DNA of 43,400 nucleotides from Candidatus Dormiibacterota bacterium. Lineage in GTDB: Bacteria > Chloroflexota > Dormibacteria > Aeolococcales > Aeolococcaceae. Position 1 is the first letter of the stretch, and every line of letters starts with the position of its first letter. Below are positions 32,631 to 39,843 of the stretch, one piece after another. The position numbers were made by a program, and so were the translations under genes. The DNA lies in assembly GCA_003132525.1 (NCBI GenBank), contig PKXZ01000022.1, positions 1-43,400 of the forward strand. Direction: 5' to 3'. Under the pieces are notes generated by a model. That model was not told the origin of the DNA and searched no databases. It saw nothing but the letters and a program-made list of their open reading frames with translations.

Positions 32631-33457
32631 GCGGGCCTTCGAACGTCGGTGAGACGGGTACGGCCGTTCTCCATGGGGCGGAGCAGCGATGCGTCGGATC
32701 CCGCGACCACAACCTCGATGCCAGCCTGCTCGATGCGCGCGATCTCCTCGGCGTCGGCACTGCTGTCGGTCACGATCGTCGAGACCTGGTCGATCGGTGC
32801 CACGGTGCTCATCGCGACCGCGCCGAACTTCGAGCCGTCAGCGATCACGATGATCCGCTCGGTACGCTCGAGACCGCCGCGAATCACATCGGCATCGCGA
32901 TCATCAAGCTCGGTGATGCCACGCCGCGCGGAGAGCCCCGCGGCGCCGATCACCGCCGTGTCCGTGTTGTAGCGGCGCACGGCTTCGACCGCCGACGCAC
33001 CGATGCAGGTCAGCTCGTCCTGGCGAACCAGGCCGCCCGCGATGATGACGCGCACATTGCGGGTCCCGAGCAGGCTCGCGACCGCGAGCGACGGTGTGAT
33101 CACCATGAGGTCTTCGCGCACCGGCAGGAGTCGCGCGAAATGCTCGACGGTCGTGCCGATCCCGAGGAACATCGAGCGCACGCCGACGGTGAGCTCCGCT
33201 GCGCGCTTGGCGATGACGCGCTTCTCCCTCGCGTGGTGCAGCGTCCGCGCGTTGGCGCCGACCTCGAACGTCCGGACAAGGTGCGTGGTGGCACCGCCGT
33301 AGGTGCGCCGCACGAACCCGTCGCGCTCGAGCCGGCGGAGGTCGCGCCGGATGGTCATCTCGGAAACCTGGAAGTCGCGAGCCAACGTGCTGACCTCGAT
33401 GGCCTGGTCCTCTGCTACGCGCTCCAGCACCTTCAGGCGCCTCTCGACCGCTAACAC
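32627..33457 (-). CDS. DeoR-family transcriptional regulator
   Basis: 276-residue repressor-type regulator. The N-terminal winged helix (RRLKVLERVAEDQAIEV, VSEMTIRRDLRRLERDGFVRRTYGG) is the DeoR signature. The C-terminal sugar-phosphate sensor domain includes GIGTTVEHFARLL and VIAGGLVRQDEL. Such regulators respond to phosphorylated sugars, here probably the FGGY kinase product. GTG at 33457 has an AAGGAGGAG site upstream. It is the first gene of the minus-strand operon and divergent from the APC permease across 168 bp holding tandem repeats likely to be its operators. Confidence 0.93.
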   Translation of the reverse strand: MLAVERRLKVLERVAEDQAIEVSTLARDFQVSEMTIRRDLRRLERDGFVRRTYGGATTHLVRTFEVGANARTLHHAREKRVIAKRAAELTVGVRSMFLGIGTTVEHFARLLPVREDLMVITPSLAVASLLGTRNVRVIIAGGLVRQDELTCIGASAVEAVRRYNTDTAVIGAAGLSARRGITELDDRDADVIRGGLERTERIIVIADGSKFGAVAMSTVAPIDQVSTIVTDSSADAEEIARIEQAGIEVVVAGSDASLLRPMENGRTRLTDVRRPA

Positions 33458-33514
33458 CCTGCGCCGCTCCTCCTTGCCCTACTGAGTTCTCGTTTGTCGG
33501 GTTTTGACCGGAAG

Positions 33515-33597
33515 GTGTCCCTCCGTGTCCGAACCCTCTTGACACTGGTGTTCGATTGTGTTCAAACTCTGCAGGTTTTCGACGCGAGTGTCAAGTT
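33515..33597. promoter_or_regulatory. Tandem 10-bp repeats and -35 box in the DeoR/APC divergent region
   Basis: Five related decamers of type GTGTYCRAAY lie at 33515 (GTGTCCCTCC), 33525 (GTGTCCGAAC), 33548 (GTGTTCGATT), 33558 (GTGTTCAAAC) and 33588 (GTGTCAAGTT). They form two head-to-tail pairs at exact 10-bp spacing, one on each side of a TTGACA at 33539-33544. The TGTTCGAT element resembles the half-site of GlpR-type DeoR operators. The sequence is seen; binding by the adjacent DeoR protein is inference. The TTGACA would serve the permease gene, with a weak -10 about 17-18 bp downstream. Confidence 0.5.
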
Positions 33598-33625
33598 TGG
33601 TGGTGGGGACCACCGGAGGGTCGCC

Positions 33626-35242
33626 ATGTCTACCGCGAGCAGGCTGTTCGTCCGCAACAGCACGGGGCTGGTGCGCTCTGCGTCGGCAGTCGATGCCACG
33701 ATCTTCAACGCGGTCATCTCAGCGCCGGTGGGATCGACGATCGCGTATTCGATCTTCTTTGCGCTGGTCGCGTTCCCAGGCGCGGATGTCGTCGGCGTCC
33801 TGATCCTCGTGGCGATCATCAACATCCCCGTTCTGATCATGTTCGCGCTCCTCGGAGCCAGCATGCCGAGAGTGGGAGGCGACTACGTCTGGGTCAGTCG
33901 AGTGCTTTCGCCGCCCCTGGCGCTGATCTCCAACCTCTGCATGATCATGGGCGGCCTGCTCGGCGCCGCGTTCTTCGCCAAGTTCTTCTCGTTGCTCGCG
34001 CTCGGGCCGGTGCTGGTCGCGCTCGGCTCATTCGCCAACAACAACACGCTGATCAGCTGGGGAACGTCGTTCCAGACCAACAACAGCTGGATCCTCGGCG
34101 CCTCGCTGTTCATGGTCTTACTGCAGACGCTCATACTCATCAGCGGCACCAAGGCGACCTTCCGCTGGCAGAACTACTCGTTCATCATCGCGATGGCGGG
34201 CACGCTCGTCGCGTTCATCGTGCTGCTCATCGGCAGCCAGGGCGACTTCTTCTCGCACTTCGATGCGCTCAACAAGAGCTTCGGGGGCGGCAACGTCGCG
34301 GCGGTCATTCAGGGAGCTCCGGGAGCCGCGGGGGCAGCGCCAAACTTCTGGAGCGCCGCGACCCTGCCGACGCTCTTCTCGATCCAGGGCTTCATGATGT
34401 GGAACTTCTGGTCCGTGTACATGTCGGGCGAGTTGAAGAGTGCCTCCAACCGTCGTCGTCAGCTGTCGGTGATGTTCGGGGCACTCGGGTGGGACACCGT
34501 CCTGCTCGTCATCGGCGTGCTGCTGCTCTTCCGGATCGCCGGCTACAACTTCGTCTACGCGCTCAACGACCTCAGCACCGCGTACAAGATCCCGTCCGGC
34601 CCGTTCTATCCCTTCCTCGCGTCGCTGGTCTTCAACACGCCGGTTCTCACGATCATCATCATGGGGTCGTTCCTGTTCTGGTCATTGCCCTCGATGATCG
34701 CGAACACCTTCATGCCGATCCGGTCGTTCTTCGCCTGGTCGTTCGACCGGCTCATGCCTGAGAGCCTTGCGAACGTGAACGAGCGGACTCACTCGCCGGT
34801 CAACGCGATCATCGTCACCAACGTGATCATCGCCGCGCTGGTGGTCTGGAGCGTGATCGGGAATCAGTTCCAGCTGGTGCTCGGGCTGATCGTGCTCGCC
34901 GGCGCCCTCGCCGTGATCATCGTTGGACTTGCGGCGATCGGTCTGCCCATACGCCGGCCGGATCTGTATCAAGCGTCGCCCGCAAACGTGAAGTTCCTGG
35001 GCATTCCGTTGCTCTACATCGTCGGAACGCTGTCGATCCTGGAATTCATCGGCATCATCGCGATCTCCTTCATCAATCCGCTGTCGGTCATGAACGGCAA
35101 TCGCGACGACTGGTGGTGGATTCCCGCGTGGCTCGGCGCGCTGATCGTCGGTGGCGCACTCCTCTATTACGTGCCGCGCTTCATCCGTGCCCAGCAGGGC
35201 GTGAACATCGGGTTCGTCTACAAGGAGCTCCCGCCGGAGTGA
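33626..35242 (+). CDS. APC-superfamily permease
   Basis: 538-residue polytopic membrane protein with about twelve hydrophobic helices, of the amino acid-polyamine-organocation type. The N-terminal helix-1 region (NAVISAPVGSTIAYSIFFAL) has the usual unwound glycine/serine-rich segment. Unusual for the family is a long, glycine/alanine-rich loop near residues 215-250. The ATG at 33626 has GGAGGG 5 nt upstream; an upstream open frame is ignored. It faces away from the DeoR operon and likely imports that operon's substrate, which favours an amino- or carboxyl-bearing compound over a plain sugar. A hairpin follows the stop. Confidence 0.88.
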   Translation: MSTASRLFVRNSTGLVRSASAVDATIFNAVISAPVGSTIAYSIFFALVAFPGADVVGVLILVAIINIPVLIMFALLGASMPRVGGDYVWVSRVLSPPLALISNLCMIMGGLLGAAFFAKFFSLLALGPVLVALGSFANNNTLISWGTSFQTNNSWILGASLFMVLLQTLILISGTKATFRWQNYSFIIAMAGTLVAFIVLLIGSQGDFFSHFDALNKSFGGGNVAAVIQGAPGAAGAAPNFWSAATLPTLFSIQGFMMWNFWSVYMSGELKSASNRRRQLSVMFGALGWDTVLLVIGVLLLFRIAGYNFVYALNDLSTAYKIPSGPFYPFLASLVFNTPVLTIIIMGSFLFWSLPSMIANTFMPIRSFFAWSFDRLMPESLANVNERTHSPVNAIIVTNVIIAALVVWSVIGNQFQLVLGLIVLAGALAVIIVGLAAIGLPIRRPDLYQASPANVKFLGIPLLYIVGTLSILEFIGIIAISFINPLSVMNGNRDDWWWIPAWLGALIVGGALLYYVPRFIRAQQGVNIGFVYKELPPE

Positions 35243-35263
35243 GCCACTCTGCCCCTTGGCCGG

Positions 35264-35295
35264 AAGGGCGGTCGGTGATCCCACCGGCCGCCCTT
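35264..35295 (+). terminator. Hairpin terminator-like structure after the APC permease
   Basis: A 14-bp stem pairs 35264-35277 (AAGGGCGGTCGGTG) with 35282-35295 (CACCGGCCGCCCTT) over a 4-nt loop; all positions are Watson-Crick except one G-U. There is no T-run, as is common in high-GC actinobacteria. The last stem base is also the first base of the TACTAT -10 box of the next transcription unit, so termination and re-initiation abut. Confidence 0.65.
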
Positions 35296-35327
35296 ACTAT
35301 GTCCTGATGCGCAGCGGATCTTGCTGA
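35295..35327 (+). promoter_or_regulatory. Leaderless upstream ORF with stop-start overlap
   Basis: TACTAT at 35295-35300 is followed, after exactly 6 nt, by an ATG at 35307 that opens a mini-ORF (MRSGSC, stop TGA at 35325-35327). The stop shares its A with the ATG of the nucleotidyltransferase-like gene (TGATG). Spacing to the -10 box matches the other leaderless starts in the window, so ribosomes should load on the mini-ORF and re-initiate at the main gene. The main ATG has only a weak GGA upstream. Confidence 0.5.
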
Positions 35328-36094
35328 TGGCCGAGCCCGCCACACTCATCCTTTCCGACATCCGCGAGGAGGCGGAGCGGCTTGCCGGGGCGGCTGTGAC
35401 GCTGGGACTCTCGGCGCGGCTCATCGGCGGCCTCGCCGTCTGGCTGCGCTGCCCGAGCGTCCACGGAGGACCCTTCGCGCGGTCATATGCCGACATGGAC
35501 TTCGCGATCAGCGCCACCGCGAGCACCAAGTTCAAGGCACTGCTCTTGACCCAGGGCTACCTTCCGGACCAGTTCTTCAACGGGTTGCACGGAGCGACCC
35601 GCCTGTATTACGGAGAGCCGGCGGGGCGATGGTCGATCGACGTGGTGATCGACGAGCTCGCGATGTCGCACAAGCTCGACCTGCGCGGCCGCCTCGACGG
35701 CCCGGCGCCAACCATCCCGCTCGCCGACCTCCTGCTCACCAAGCTCCAGGTGTGGGAGATCAATCGAAAGGACCTCCGGGACACCGTCTGCCTGCTCGCC
35801 GATCATCCGTTGAGCGAGGACGACGCTGACGTCGAAGGCATCGGCCTCCCCCGGCTGCGCTCGGTTTTGGGCAAGGACTGGGGCTTCTGTCACACCGTTG
35901 TGGGCAACCTGCAGAAGGTCGCCGAGCTGTGGTCACGCGAGCCGCTGCAGGGTGCCGCGCAGGATGTTGCCGCTCAGGTCGCAAGACTGCAGCAGGTGAT
36001 CGAGGATGCGCCGAAGTCGCGGGCGTGGCGGCTGCGCAGCCGCGTCGGTGAGCGCATTCGCTGGTACGAGACGCCGGAGGAGGTCAAGCACTGA
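35327..36094 (+). CDS. Nucleotidyltransferase-fold protein (AbiEii-like)
   Basis: 255-residue protein with a polymerase-beta-like nucleotidyltransferase core. It has LIGGLAVWLRCPS (GG motif), SYADMDFAIS (Asp-x-Asp metal site), a further Asp in RWSIDVVIDE, and LLTKLQVWEINRKDLRD, which resembles the Lys/Asp motif of AbiEii-type toxins. No antitoxin partner is seen next to it, so a stand-alone nucleotidyltransferase or an orphan is possible. ATG 35327 is chosen over TTG 35321 because it overlaps the stop of the upstream mini-ORF, suggesting translational coupling. Confidence 0.7.
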   Translation: MAEPATLILSDIREEAERLAGAAVTLGLSARLIGGLAVWLRCPSVHGGPFARSYADMDFAISATASTKFKALLLTQGYLPDQFFNGLHGATRLYYGEPAGRWSIDVVIDELAMSHKLDLRGRLDGPAPTIPLADLLLTKLQVWEINRKDLRDTVCLLADHPLSEDDADVEGIGLPRLRSVLGKDWGFCHTVVGNLQKVAELWSREPLQGAAQDVAAQVARLQQVIEDAPKSRAWRLRSRVGERIRWYETPEEVKH

Positions 36095-36111
36095 CGGTGG
36101 GCGCCCGGCAC

Positions 36112-36117
36112 TAGACT
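36112..36117 (+). promoter_or_regulatory. Putative -10 box TAGACT before the DUF3224 gene
   Basis: TAGACT ends exactly 7 nt before the GTG at 36125 and there is no Shine-Dalgarno. Both hexamer and spacing match the minus-strand start at 16172, supporting leaderless transcription. Confidence 0.5.
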
Positions 36118-36124
36118 TCCGGGC

Positions 36125-36541
36125 GTGGCTCACACCAGCGCGGCATTCGTCATCGATTCGCAGGCGCCGCACAGCATCGATCTCCCAGAGGGCACCGGCG
36201 CCAACTATGGCGCACTAACGCTCTCGAAGACCTTCACCGGTGCGATCGAGGGCACGAGCACCGTCGAGATGCTGTACACGCGCACACCGGGCGAGGACGG
36301 ATCGTTCGCGGGCGCGGGATACGTCGCGCTCGAGCGCATCACCGCAACGGTCGACGGCCGCACTGGCACCTTCGTGCTCCTGCACATCTCGACGGTCGCC
36401 GGAAACGAGCCGCCTTTGAGCCGCTACCTCATCTCGCCGCGATCGGGCACCGGCGAGCTGGCGGGCATCTCCGGCGTCGGACTGATCACGATCGGCGACG
36501 ACGGCTCACACACGCTGCACCTCGACTACGAGGTGGAGTGA
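36125..36541 (+). CDS. DUF3224 domain protein
   Basis: 138-residue single-domain beta-barrel protein of the DUF3224 family. Typical segments are the SKTFTGAIEGTSTVEML strand pair, GSFAGAGYVALERITATVDGRTGTFVL and the C-terminal DGSHTLHLDYE. The fold is allene-oxide-cyclase-like with a hydrophobic cavity; biological function is unknown. It begins with GTG and appears leaderless. Its stop overlaps the ATG of the peroxiredoxin gene (TGATG), so the two are probably translated together. Confidence 0.88.
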   Translation: MAHTSAAFVIDSQAPHSIDLPEGTGANYGALTLSKTFTGAIEGTSTVEMLYTRTPGEDGSFAGAGYVALERITATVDGRTGTFVLLHISTVAGNEPPLSRYLISPRSGTGELAGISGVGLITIGDDGSHTLHLDYEVE

Positions 36542-37122
36542 TGTCCGCGACCGGTGTCGACGACATCAGCCAGTTGCCACCAGACCTCCCGGTACCGATC
36601 GATGACGGGGCGTGCGATCACCTGACCGGCATGCGCGTGCCTTCCATCGCACTCCCATCGACGAGCGGGCGCGATGTGTGCCTCGCCGATCTCCTCGGAT
36701 GGACGGTCGTCTACACGTACCCGCGTACCGGCGAGGACGGTCTCGCCCCACCGCCTGGTTGGAACGAGATCCCAGGCGCACGCGGGTGCACTCCGCAGAC
36801 GTGCGGATTCCGCGATCACTTCCAGGAGATCAGCGCGCTCGGCGCCGCGGTCTTTGGTCTGAGCACGCAGACCTCGGCCTATCAGCGCGAAATGGTCGAG
36901 CGACTCCACGTGCCGTTCGAGGTCCTCTCCGACGCCGGCCTCGCGATGACCCATGCGCTCCGTCTTCCGACCTTCACCTTCCGGGAGATGACGCTAGTGA
37001 AGCGCATCACTCTGTTCATCCATGACGGAGTCATCGAGCACGCGATCTACCCGGTGTTTCCGCCCGATCGCAGCGCCGAGGAAGCGCTGCGCTGGCTCGA
37101 GGGAGCTGTGTCATCGAACTGA
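36541..37122 (+). CDS. Peroxiredoxin (AhpC/TSA-related)
   Basis: 193-residue thioredoxin-fold peroxidase. The segment VVYTYPRTGEDG and, after an insertion, GARGCTPQTCGFRDHFQEI holds the active-site cysteine region; VFGLSTQTSAYQREMVERLHVPFEVLSD completes the fold. The insertion between the beta strand and the Cys motif and the paired cysteines (CTPQTC) resemble the atypical two-cysteine redoxin group that reduces organic hydroperoxides. Its ATG is coupled to the DUF3224 stop, and its own stop lies just before the SDR gene, suggesting a three-gene operon. Confidence 0.87.
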   Translation: MSATGVDDISQLPPDLPVPIDDGACDHLTGMRVPSIALPSTSGRDVCLADLLGWTVVYTYPRTGEDGLAPPPGWNEIPGARGCTPQTCGFRDHFQEISALGAAVFGLSTQTSAYQREMVERLHVPFEVLSDAGLAMTHALRLPTFTFREMTLVKRITLFIHDGVIEHAIYPVFPPDRSAEEALRWLEGAVSSN

Positions 37123-37130
37123 GCGGAAAG

Positions 37131-37901
37131 GTGACCATCGTCACGGGCGGCGCCAGTGGCATCGGCGCCGCGTCGTGCCGGGCGCTTGCGGCCGCCGGCG
37201 CTCAGGTCGCGGTCGTCGATCGTGACGGGCAGGGTTGCGAGACGGTCGCTGCTGAGGTCGACGGGATTGCCGTGGTCGCCGACGTCAGTGATGAGGCGTC
37301 GGTGAACGCGATGGTCGTCTCGGTCACGTCACGTCTCGGGCCGATCGACATCTGTTTCAGCAATGCGGGGATTGCGACCGGTGGCGACATTCTGACGACC
37401 GAGACTGCTGTGTGGGATGCGCAGTGGGCCGTCAACGTCATGGCCCATGTGTATGCGGTGCGCGCCGTGCTGCCCGGGATGCTCAAGCGCGGCAGCGGCT
37501 ACCTCGTGCACACGGCGTCGATGGCGGGCATCCTCAGCAGCCATGGCAACGTCACCTACACGACCACCAAGCACGCGGTGGTGGGACTGGCGGAGTGGCT
37601 GTCGATCACGTACCACCATCGAGGGATCGGCGTGTCGTTGATCGCGCCGCTGGGCGTGAATACGCCGATGCTGGCAGGCGCTGATCCGCGGTTCGCCGCG
37701 GCGGTGGCCGGTCCGATCAAGGAACCCGAAGACGTCGCCGCGTTGGTAGTGGAGGCGATTGTCGCGGAGCGGTTCCTGGTGCTCACCGATCCGATCGCCC
37801 AGACGTGGATGGAGCGCAAGACGGGCGATCCCGAGCGCTGGCTGCGCGGGATGCGCCGGGTGCAGCAGCAGTTGGAAGAGGACGCGCTGCCGTCGAGCTA
37901 G
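37131..37901 (+). CDS. Short-chain dehydrogenase/reductase
   Basis: About 256 residues of SDR fold. The cofactor motif is TGGASGIG, the NAG motif is in FSNAGIATGG, and catalytic Ser, Tyr and Lys are in VHTASMAGI and YTTTKHAVVG. An Asp at the end of beta-2 (VVDRDG) suggests NAD preference. The start is uncertain: GTG at 37131 would trim the first residues of beta-1, whereas upstream in-frame codons restore the usual LSGKVTIVTGG but offer only ATC (37113) or CTG (37119). It follows the peroxiredoxin stop at once, so re-initiation is likely. Substrate unknown. Confidence 0.87.
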   Translation: MTIVTGGASGIGAASCRALAAAGAQVAVVDRDGQGCETVAAEVDGIAVVADVSDEASVNAMVVSVTSRLGPIDICFSNAGIATGGDILTTETAVWDAQWAVNVMAHVYAVRAVLPGMLKRGSGYLVHTASMAGILSSHGNVTYTTTKHAVVGLAEWLSITYHHRGIGVSLIAPLGVNTPMLAGADPRFAAAVAGPIKEPEDVAALVVEAIVAERFLVLTDPIAQTWMERKTGDPERWLRGMRRVQQQLEEDALPSS

Positions 37902-37902
37902 C

Positions 37903-37921
37903 GCGGCGGCCCTGCTGCCGC
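37903..37921 (+). terminator. Weak hairpin after the SDR gene
   Basis: Starting two bases after the SDR stop codon, GCGGCGGC (37903-37910) pairs with GCTGCCGC (37914-37921) over a 3-nt loop, with one G-U pair and no T-run. Possible terminator. The remaining ~110 bp before the DUF222 remnant show no other structure apart from that gene's TACAAT box. Confidence 0.35.
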
Positions 37922-38027
37922 AGTCGGCCCTCTGAACGTCGATCGGGTCGCCTCAGTTTTAGTGTCAGAACTGGCGATAACCTAATCCGGGCCCACATTG
38001 TCCGCCCGGTGACGAACAGATGTTTGG

Positions 38028-38033
38028 TACAAT
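38028..38033 (+). promoter_or_regulatory. Putative -10 box TACAAT of the DUF222 gene
   Basis: TACAAT ends 6 nt before the ATG at 38040 with no Shine-Dalgarno, the same hexamer as before hpd. The promoter therefore survives although the gene behind it is broken. Confidence 0.45.
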
Positions 38034-38039
38034 GGCGGC

Positions 38040-38647
38040 ATGGAAGCGTTCGCGATCCCGGATGCGCGAGACCGTGTCAATGAGGCCGTTGATGCACTCG
38101 TCAGCGAGTCCATCGACGAGTTCTCGACAGAGGCGCTGGGCATGGACATCATCGACATCCACCGGACCATCGATCGACTCGAAGCAGAGTTGGTCCGTCG
38201 CTTGCGTTGCTTTGATCGTGCTCAGGGCGCGCAGTCCGACGGCGGCGGCACCACGCTGTCCTGGCTGCGACGCTGCGGCATGACCGTGAAGACAGCCAGC
38301 TATCGCGTCCGCCTGGCGCGAGCGCTCGGCGAGCTCCCGGGTGCCCTCGATAGCGCCGTTCGGGGCGCGCCTCCTTATGCAACGTGGCCATGATTGCCCA
38401 CCTGGCCAAGGATGTCGGCATCGAGGAGGTCAAGCCGTTCGAGAGCATCCTCGTGGGCGCGGGCGATACGCTCGAACCCCGTCAGATGCGGACCCTCACG
38501 CAGGCGACCCGGCTGCGCCTCGATCCCGACGGCGTGCTCGCCGCTGACAACCGCGCCCACGGGCGTCGCTGGTTGGATTGCGACGAGACTTATGGCGGCG
38601 TGTTCGTTCTCCGTGGTGAGTTCGATGCCGAAGGCGGCGCTGATCTC
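38040..38647 (+). pseudogene. Frameshifted, truncated DUF222 / 13E12-type HNH endonuclease gene
   Basis: The first frame (38040 to about 38380) gives an N-terminal DUF222 region (SIDEFSTEALGMDIIDIHR, then LSWLRRCGMTVKTASYRVRLARALGELP). Near 38380 the similarity moves to another frame (VAMIAHLAKDVGIEEVKPFE, LDPDGVLAADNRAHGRRWLD, LRGEFDAEGGADL), consistent with loss of a single base. After about 38647 the family resemblance ends; the C-terminal half with the HNH nuclease motif is missing and the recombinase remnant begins. These genes are abundant in actinobacterial genomes and are often mobile-element linked. Confidence 0.72.
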
Positions 38648-38757
38648 AGCCCGATTTCTCGCGTCACGGGTTCGGCGTTCCGGCCAACCCTTCGAACCCA
38701 TCGAAACGCGAACGCATGGGTTCGCTCGAGCCTCGGGTTTCACATCAAAGGGCGGCC

Positions 38758-39724
38758 GTGCCTGAGCTCACGCCAGCGCAGGTCGCGGCGATCGCTCGTC
38801 TCGAGACGCTTCGGGGGGAGCTGTGGTTGACGTTCCTCTCGACTAAGTCTGCGAACACCTTGCGCGCATACAAGACGGACGTTGCAGACTTCCAGGCTTT
38901 CTGTCTTGCGCAAGGCCTGCTCGGCATGCCGGCCTCGCCGGCCACGCTCGCCCGATATGTCGTTTCGCTCGTGGATCGAGGGCTGAAGCCGTCTACGATC
39001 CTGCGCCGGAGGGCGTCCATCTCGGTCGCACACCACCTGTACGGCATCCGCCTCCCGGATGCGAGCGACCTTCAGCTACCGGCGCTGTTCGGCAACGTCC
39101 GACGACAGCTCCAGTTCACCACCAAGAAGAAGCCGATCACCATCGACGACCTCCGCCTGCTCGTGTCCGCAACGCCACAAGGGTCCGATAGGCGCCAGAG
39201 ATCGGGCGCTGCTCCTGGTTGGTTTCGCGGGCGGATTCACCTCGAAGGAACTGGTGAGCTTGGCTGTTGACGATGTCGGCGTGGCTGCCCATCGGCTTCG
39301 CGTCCAACTCCGGACCCGGGCCGATCGCCCATGGCTCTACCGAGTCCCGATTCAGATACCGCGAGGCAGTCACGTTGAGACGTGTCCGGTCCAGGCGCTT
39401 CGAGACTGGTACGCGGTCGCCGACGTCAGCAGCGGGCCGATCTTCAGATCGGTCGATCGACACGGGCGAATCGGGCATTGCCCGCTTAGCGAGCGCGCCG
39501 TGGGATTGATCATCAAGCGCGCCGCGGCCCAAGCTGGCCTCGATGACGGCCTGTATAGCGCGCACTCGCTGCGTGCGGGCCTCGTGACTGCCGCAATCAC
39601 CGGCGGCGCGCCAGAGCGCGTTATCGCCGAACCGACTGGTCATCGGTCGTTGGCAGCGTTGCGCCGCTACCCGGTTTGGGGGAGGTCTCACGACCGGCAT
39701 GCGGCAGATTACTTGGGGCTGTGA
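38758..39724 (+). pseudogene. Decayed tyrosine recombinase/integrase
   Basis: The N-terminal SAM-like core-binding domain (FLSTKSANTLRAYKTDVADFQAFC, ASPATLARYVVSLVDRGLKPSTI) is in one frame. Near 39180 the reading frame shifts by +1 and the catalytic domain continues (IGARDRALLLVGFAGG... to ...LRRYPVWG). Catalytic HxxR (HSLRAG), GHRS and the Tyr in LRRY remain. The first Arg, normally in FRRSEL, is replaced (FTSKEL), and the usual SKTDQ lysine segment is LRTRAD. Frameshift plus loss of catalytic residues imply a dead enzyme. GTG 38758 has AAAGGG upstream; ATG 38716 is the alternative. The gene ends about 90 bp before a tRNA-Ser 3' fragment, the usual place for an integrase. Confidence 0.8.
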
Positions 39725-39815
39725 CCCCCACTGGCGGCCCGATGCCAAAGGAACGTGGCGCCGCCACTGACCTTGAGCGCCTGGGCTTCATAAGTTGGAG
39801 CTCGAAGACAGCGTA

Positions 39816-39842
39816 AGGGTTCGAATCCCTCTCGCTCCGCCA
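39816..39842 (+). tRNA. tRNA-Ser 3'-end fragment (probable attachment-site copy)
   Basis: The 27 bases read as a T-arm (GGG-TTCGAAT-CCC), a seven-base 3' acceptor strand (TCGCTCC), discriminator G and CCA. Discriminator G with this acceptor fits tRNA-Ser, whose 5' end should read GGAGCGA; that partner is absent here. Base pair 49-65 is already mismatched (A against C), so similarity starts at the T-arm. A duplicated tRNA 3' end beside an integrase is the classic trace of site-specific integration, with the element to its left. No intact tRNA is seen in the window. Confidence 0.65.
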
Positions 39843-39843
39843 A

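Noticed and set aside
33556-34761. Plus-strand open frame of about 400 codons inside the APC permease
   Set aside because: Arginine/histidine-rich alternate frame; the membrane protein frame has clear helices and a ribosome-binding site.
35327-36094. Toxin of a type IV toxin-antitoxin pair
   Set aside because: AbiEii-like motifs are only partial, and no AbiEi-like or other antitoxin gene lies next to it; the upstream partner is only a six-residue mini-ORF.
39160-39210. Programmed ribosomal frameshift in the integrase
   Set aside because: No clear slippery heptamer with a downstream structure, and catalytic residues are also lost, so decay is simpler.
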